Positions 61,680 through 64,000 of a stretch of DNA of 64,000 bases are shown one piece after another. Under the pieces are notes generated by a model. That model was not told the origin of the DNA. It did not search any database and saw only the letters and a program-made list of their open reading frames with translations. The position numbers were made by a program, and so were the translations under genes. Source of the stretch: Vibrio porteresiae DSM 19223 (GTDB lineage Bacteria > Pseudomonadota > Gammaproteobacteria > Enterobacterales > Vibrionaceae); assembly GCF_024347055.1 (NCBI RefSeq), contig NZ_AP024895.1, forward strand, positions 2,418,001 through 2,482,000, read 5' to 3'. How positions within the stretch are numbered: position 1 is the stretch's first letter; every line of letters begins with the position of its first letter.

Positions 61680-64000
61680 ATGACGACACAGACATTACTT
61701 CCTCTGGCTGCTGCAACCAAAGCTGGAGATAAAAAAATCAATGGTAATTTGCCTGGCGCCAGTTTAGCCCTCGCGATTGCCGAACTCGCTAATCAGCATA
61801 AAAGCCATACGATTTTGGCCGTGCCCGACCCGCAAACTGCGTTGCGTTTACTCAATGAAACAGAGCAGTTTATTCAAGGTGAAGTGGCGATGTTCCCTGA
61901 TTGGGAAACCTTACCTTACGACCATTTTTCTCCGCATCAGGAGATCATCTCTGAACGTATTGCTCGGCTTTATCAATTACCGAATCTGGGCAAAGGGCTT
62001 ACTATTGTTCCAGTAAGTACCTTACTACAGCGCCAATCGCCACGTTCCTTCTTGCTGCAACACACTTTGATGGTGAAGCGAGGCGATCGTTTCTCATTAG
62101 AGAAACTGCGCCTGCAATTAGAACATTCTGGCTACCGCCATGTGGATCAGGTCTTTAGCCCTGGTGAATACGCTAGTCGTGGTTCCATTTTGGATCTGTT
62201 CCCAATGGGCAGCCAAGTGCCCTATCGTTTTGATTTCTTTGATGATGAAATTGATACGATTCGCACCTTTGATCCAGAAAATCAGCGCTCAATTGATGAA
62301 ATCGATAATGTCTGTCTGTTACCTGCTCACGAATTTCCGACGGCAGAATCGGCGATAGAAGAGTTTCGTAGCCGCTGGCGGCAACGCTTTGAAGCTCGCC
62401 GCGAACCAGAATCGGTTTACATGCAAGTCACCAAAGGCACCTGGCCTGCGGGTATTGAGTATTGGCAGCCACTCTTTTTTGATCACACCGAAACTCTCTT
62501 TGACTATCTGCCTGCAGATAGCCAAATCATTACTGTCGGCAATTTGGAACCAGCGATTGATCAATTCCTTACTGACACCGCTTATCGCTACGAGCAGCGC
62601 AAAATCGATCCACTGCGCCCACTCTTGCCACCAGCAGAATTGTGGCTCAAGAAAGATGAACTGTTTGGCTTACTTAAAACCGTTGCCGTTATCCAACTAG
62701 AACGCGAACGTATTGAAGAGAAAGCCGGACGCGTTAACATGCCAATTTTGGCGCTGCCTGATTTAGCGGTAAAGCATCAGCAAAAAGAACCATTGGCGGC
62801 ACTGCGCCAATTCACAGAACAATTTGCCGGCAAAATTCTCTTTTCGGTCGAGTCTCAAGGTCGCCGTGAAGCACTGTTGGAACTGTTACAGCCGCTCAAA
62901 CTCAAGCCCAAAACAGAAGCCAATTTCCAACAGGCATTAGCAAGTAACAGCAAATACACTCTTGTTGTCGGTTCGGCTGAACACGGTTTTATCTTTGGTG
63001 ATAATCAAGTCGCCTTGATTTGTGAGAGCGACTTGCTTGGCGATCGCGTTCTACAACGGCGTAAGAAAGATCGTAAAGTCACAACCAATAGCGATGCAGT
63101 TATTCGTAACCTTGCCGAGCTTAAACCCGGACAACCGGTCGTGCATATCGAGCACGGAATTGGGCGTTATCTCGGTTTACAGACTCTGGAAGCGGGCGGC
63201 ATCACTACTGAATACGTGGCATTGGAATACCAAAATGAGGCAAAACTCTACGTTCCCGTCTCATCTCTTAATCTCATTAGTCGTTACTCCGGTGGCGCAG
63301 AAGAGTCAGCACCGCTGCATAAATTAGGCGGTGAAGCTTGGGTTAAAGCGCGTCGCAAAGCAGCGGAGAAAGTTCGCGATGTTGCAGCAGAGCTGTTGGA
63401 TGTCTATGCCAAACGCGAACTCAAGCCTGGTTATAAGTTCCACTTGGATCGGGAACAGTACGCTACGTTCAAGAGTACCTTCCCATTTGAAGAGACCGAC
63501 GACCAAGCGATGGCGATCAATGCCGTGTTATCTGACATGTGCCAACCCAAAGCGATGGATCGACTGGTGTGTGGGGATGTAGGCTTTGGCAAAACCGAAG
63601 TGGCAATGCGCGCTGCGTTTGTCGCCACCGATAATGGCAAACAAGTGGCAGTGTTAGTTCCAACCACCCTACTTGCTCAACAGCATTTTGAAAACTTTCG
63701 CGATCGCTTTGCCAATTTGCCGATTCGTGTTGAGGTGCTATCCCGCTTTAAATCAGCCAAAGAGCAGAAACAGATTCTGCAAGAAGTGGCCGAAGGTAAA
63801 ATCGATATCGTTGTGGGCACACATAAACTGCTCTCCAGTGATATTCAATTTGCCGACTTAGGTTTGTTAATTGTCGACGAAGAACACCGTTTTGGCGTGC
63901 GTCAAAAAGAAAAAGTGAAAGCGATGCGCGCTGATGTGGATATTTTGACCTTAACCGCAACGCCAATTCCACGTACGCTCAATATGGCGATGAGTGGCAT
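61680..64000 (+). CDS. mfd: Transcription-repair coupling factor Mfd, 3'-truncated by the window edge
   Basis: The open frame from ATG 61680 runs to the last base. About 773 of the usual 1,150 residues are present. The UvrB-homology region shows ADWETLPYDHFSPHQEI-like (FPDWETLPYDHFSPHQEI) and GYRHVDQVFSPGEYASRG. The RNA-polymerase interaction domain has GQPVVHIEHGIGRYLG, and the first helicase half has Walker A (CGDVGFGKTEVAMRA), the DEEH box (VDEEHRFGV) and TATPIPRTL. Mfd removes stalled RNA polymerase and recruits UvrA to damage. No strong ribosome site is visible 12 bases after the PilZ-like gene, so coupling is likely. The C-terminal part lies outside the window. Confidence 0.95.
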   Translation, partial: MTTQTLLPLAAATKAGDKKINGNLPGASLALAIAELANQHKSHTILAVPDPQTALRLLNETEQFIQGEVAMFPDWETLPYDHFSPHQEIISERIARLYQLPNLGKGLTIVPVSTLLQRQSPRSFLLQHTLMVKRGDRFSLEKLRLQLEHSGYRHVDQVFSPGEYASRGSILDLFPMGSQVPYRFDFFDDEIDTIRTFDPENQRSIDEIDNVCLLPAHEFPTAESAIEEFRSRWRQRFEARREPESVYMQVTKGTWPAGIEYWQPLFFDHTETLFDYLPADSQIITVGNLEPAIDQFLTDTAYRYEQRKIDPLRPLLPPAELWLKKDELFGLLKTVAVIQLERERIEEKAGRVNMPILALPDLAVKHQQKEPLAALRQFTEQFAGKILFSVESQGRREALLELLQPLKLKPKTEANFQQALASNSKYTLVVGSAEHGFIFGDNQVALICESDLLGDRVLQRRKKDRKVTTNSDAVIRNLAELKPGQPVVHIEHGIGRYLGLQTLEAGGITTEYVALEYQNEAKLYVPVSSLNLISRYSGGAEESAPLHKLGGEAWVKARRKAAEKVRDVAAELLDVYAKRELKPGYKFHLDREQYATFKSTFPFEETDDQAMAINAVLSDMCQPKAMDRLVCGDVGFGKTEVAMRAAFVATDNGKQVAVLVPTTLLAQQHFENFRDRFANLPIRVEVLSRFKSAKEQKQILQEVAEGKIDIVVGTHKLLSSDIQFADLGLLIVDEEHRFGVRQKEKVKAMRADVDILTLTATPIPRTLNMAMSG

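Noticed and set aside
1..64000. CRISPR array, insertion sequence, prophage or toxin-antitoxin module
   Set aside because: I saw no regularly spaced direct repeats, transposase, integrase, phage structural gene or paired small toxin genes on either strand.

Overview
The window looks like a chromosomal segment of a Vibrio or close Vibrionaceae relative. The evidence is protein-level similarity (TolA/Pal/TolB, CydA, PflB, Mfd, a Vibrio-type porin), about 43-48% GC, several chemoreceptors and c-di-GMP-type proteins, and a gene order that, from memory, follows the nadA-to-mfd part of Vibrio cholerae chromosome I. I see no insertion sequence, prophage, CRISPR array or integron cassette. Almost all of it is dense core genome, with short intergenic spaces and many clear hairpin terminators.

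Layout. 1-7.5 kb: a truncated PAS-GGDEF diguanylate cyclase, a soluble FIST-domain chemoreceptor, an MHS-type transporter and a dCache chemoreceptor. 7.6-9.3 kb: tRNA-Ser(GGA) with its promoter and terminator, the alanine exporter gene alaE, and a UPF0149 protein. 9.3-11.1 kb: an ACC deaminase gene (acdS) divergent from an Lrp-type regulator (acdR-like), the least ordinary unit here. 11.1-17.8 kb: nadA, then the envelope operon ybgC-tolQRAB-pal-cpoB on the minus strand. 17.9-21.1 kb: cytochrome bd operon cydAB-cydX-ybgE, preceded by two FNR-type boxes and a CRP-type site. 21.5-25.5 kb: ruvC-ruvA-ruvB and cysS. 25.6-28.7 kb: ppiB, lpxH, an EAL-HDOD protein, ychJ. 28.7-30.5 kb: a DUF2057 protein and a porin. 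31-34.8 kb: dinG-priC-rsmS and xthA. 34.8-38 kb: an arginine-type ABC transporter. 38-44.2 kb: pflB and pflA (pyruvate formate-lyase and its activase) with an inverted chemoreceptor gene between them. 44.4-45.8 kb: yfbU and a MipA/OmpV protein. 46-51 kb: the prkA-yeaH-ycgB stress operon. 51-57 kb: comEC-msbA-lpxK-ycaR-kdsB (DNA uptake and lipid A/LPS). 57-61 kb: a DUF2062 gene, then lolCDE. 61.1 kb to the end: a PilZ-like gene and the first two thirds of mfd.

How the genes work together. The dominant theme is the envelope: Tol-Pal, the Lol lipoprotein transporter, LpxH/LpxK/MsbA/KdsB for lipid A and Kdo, a porin and MipA. The second theme is low-oxygen metabolism: the CydAB oxidase with FNR boxes, and PflB/PflA. 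Sensory genes (three chemoreceptors, GGDEF, EAL-HDOD and PilZ-like proteins) are scattered among them. Several genes were placed by hand because they are short or run off the edge: cydX (35 aa), ycaR (59 aa), mfd (partial at the right end) and the GGDEF gene (partial at the left end). Many starts were moved downstream of the longest open frame to fit ribosome binding sites and family N-termini. I did not find an obviously new multi-gene system. The strongest leads are the acdS/acdR pair with its tandem operator-like repeats, and several unassigned inverted repeats in promoters.
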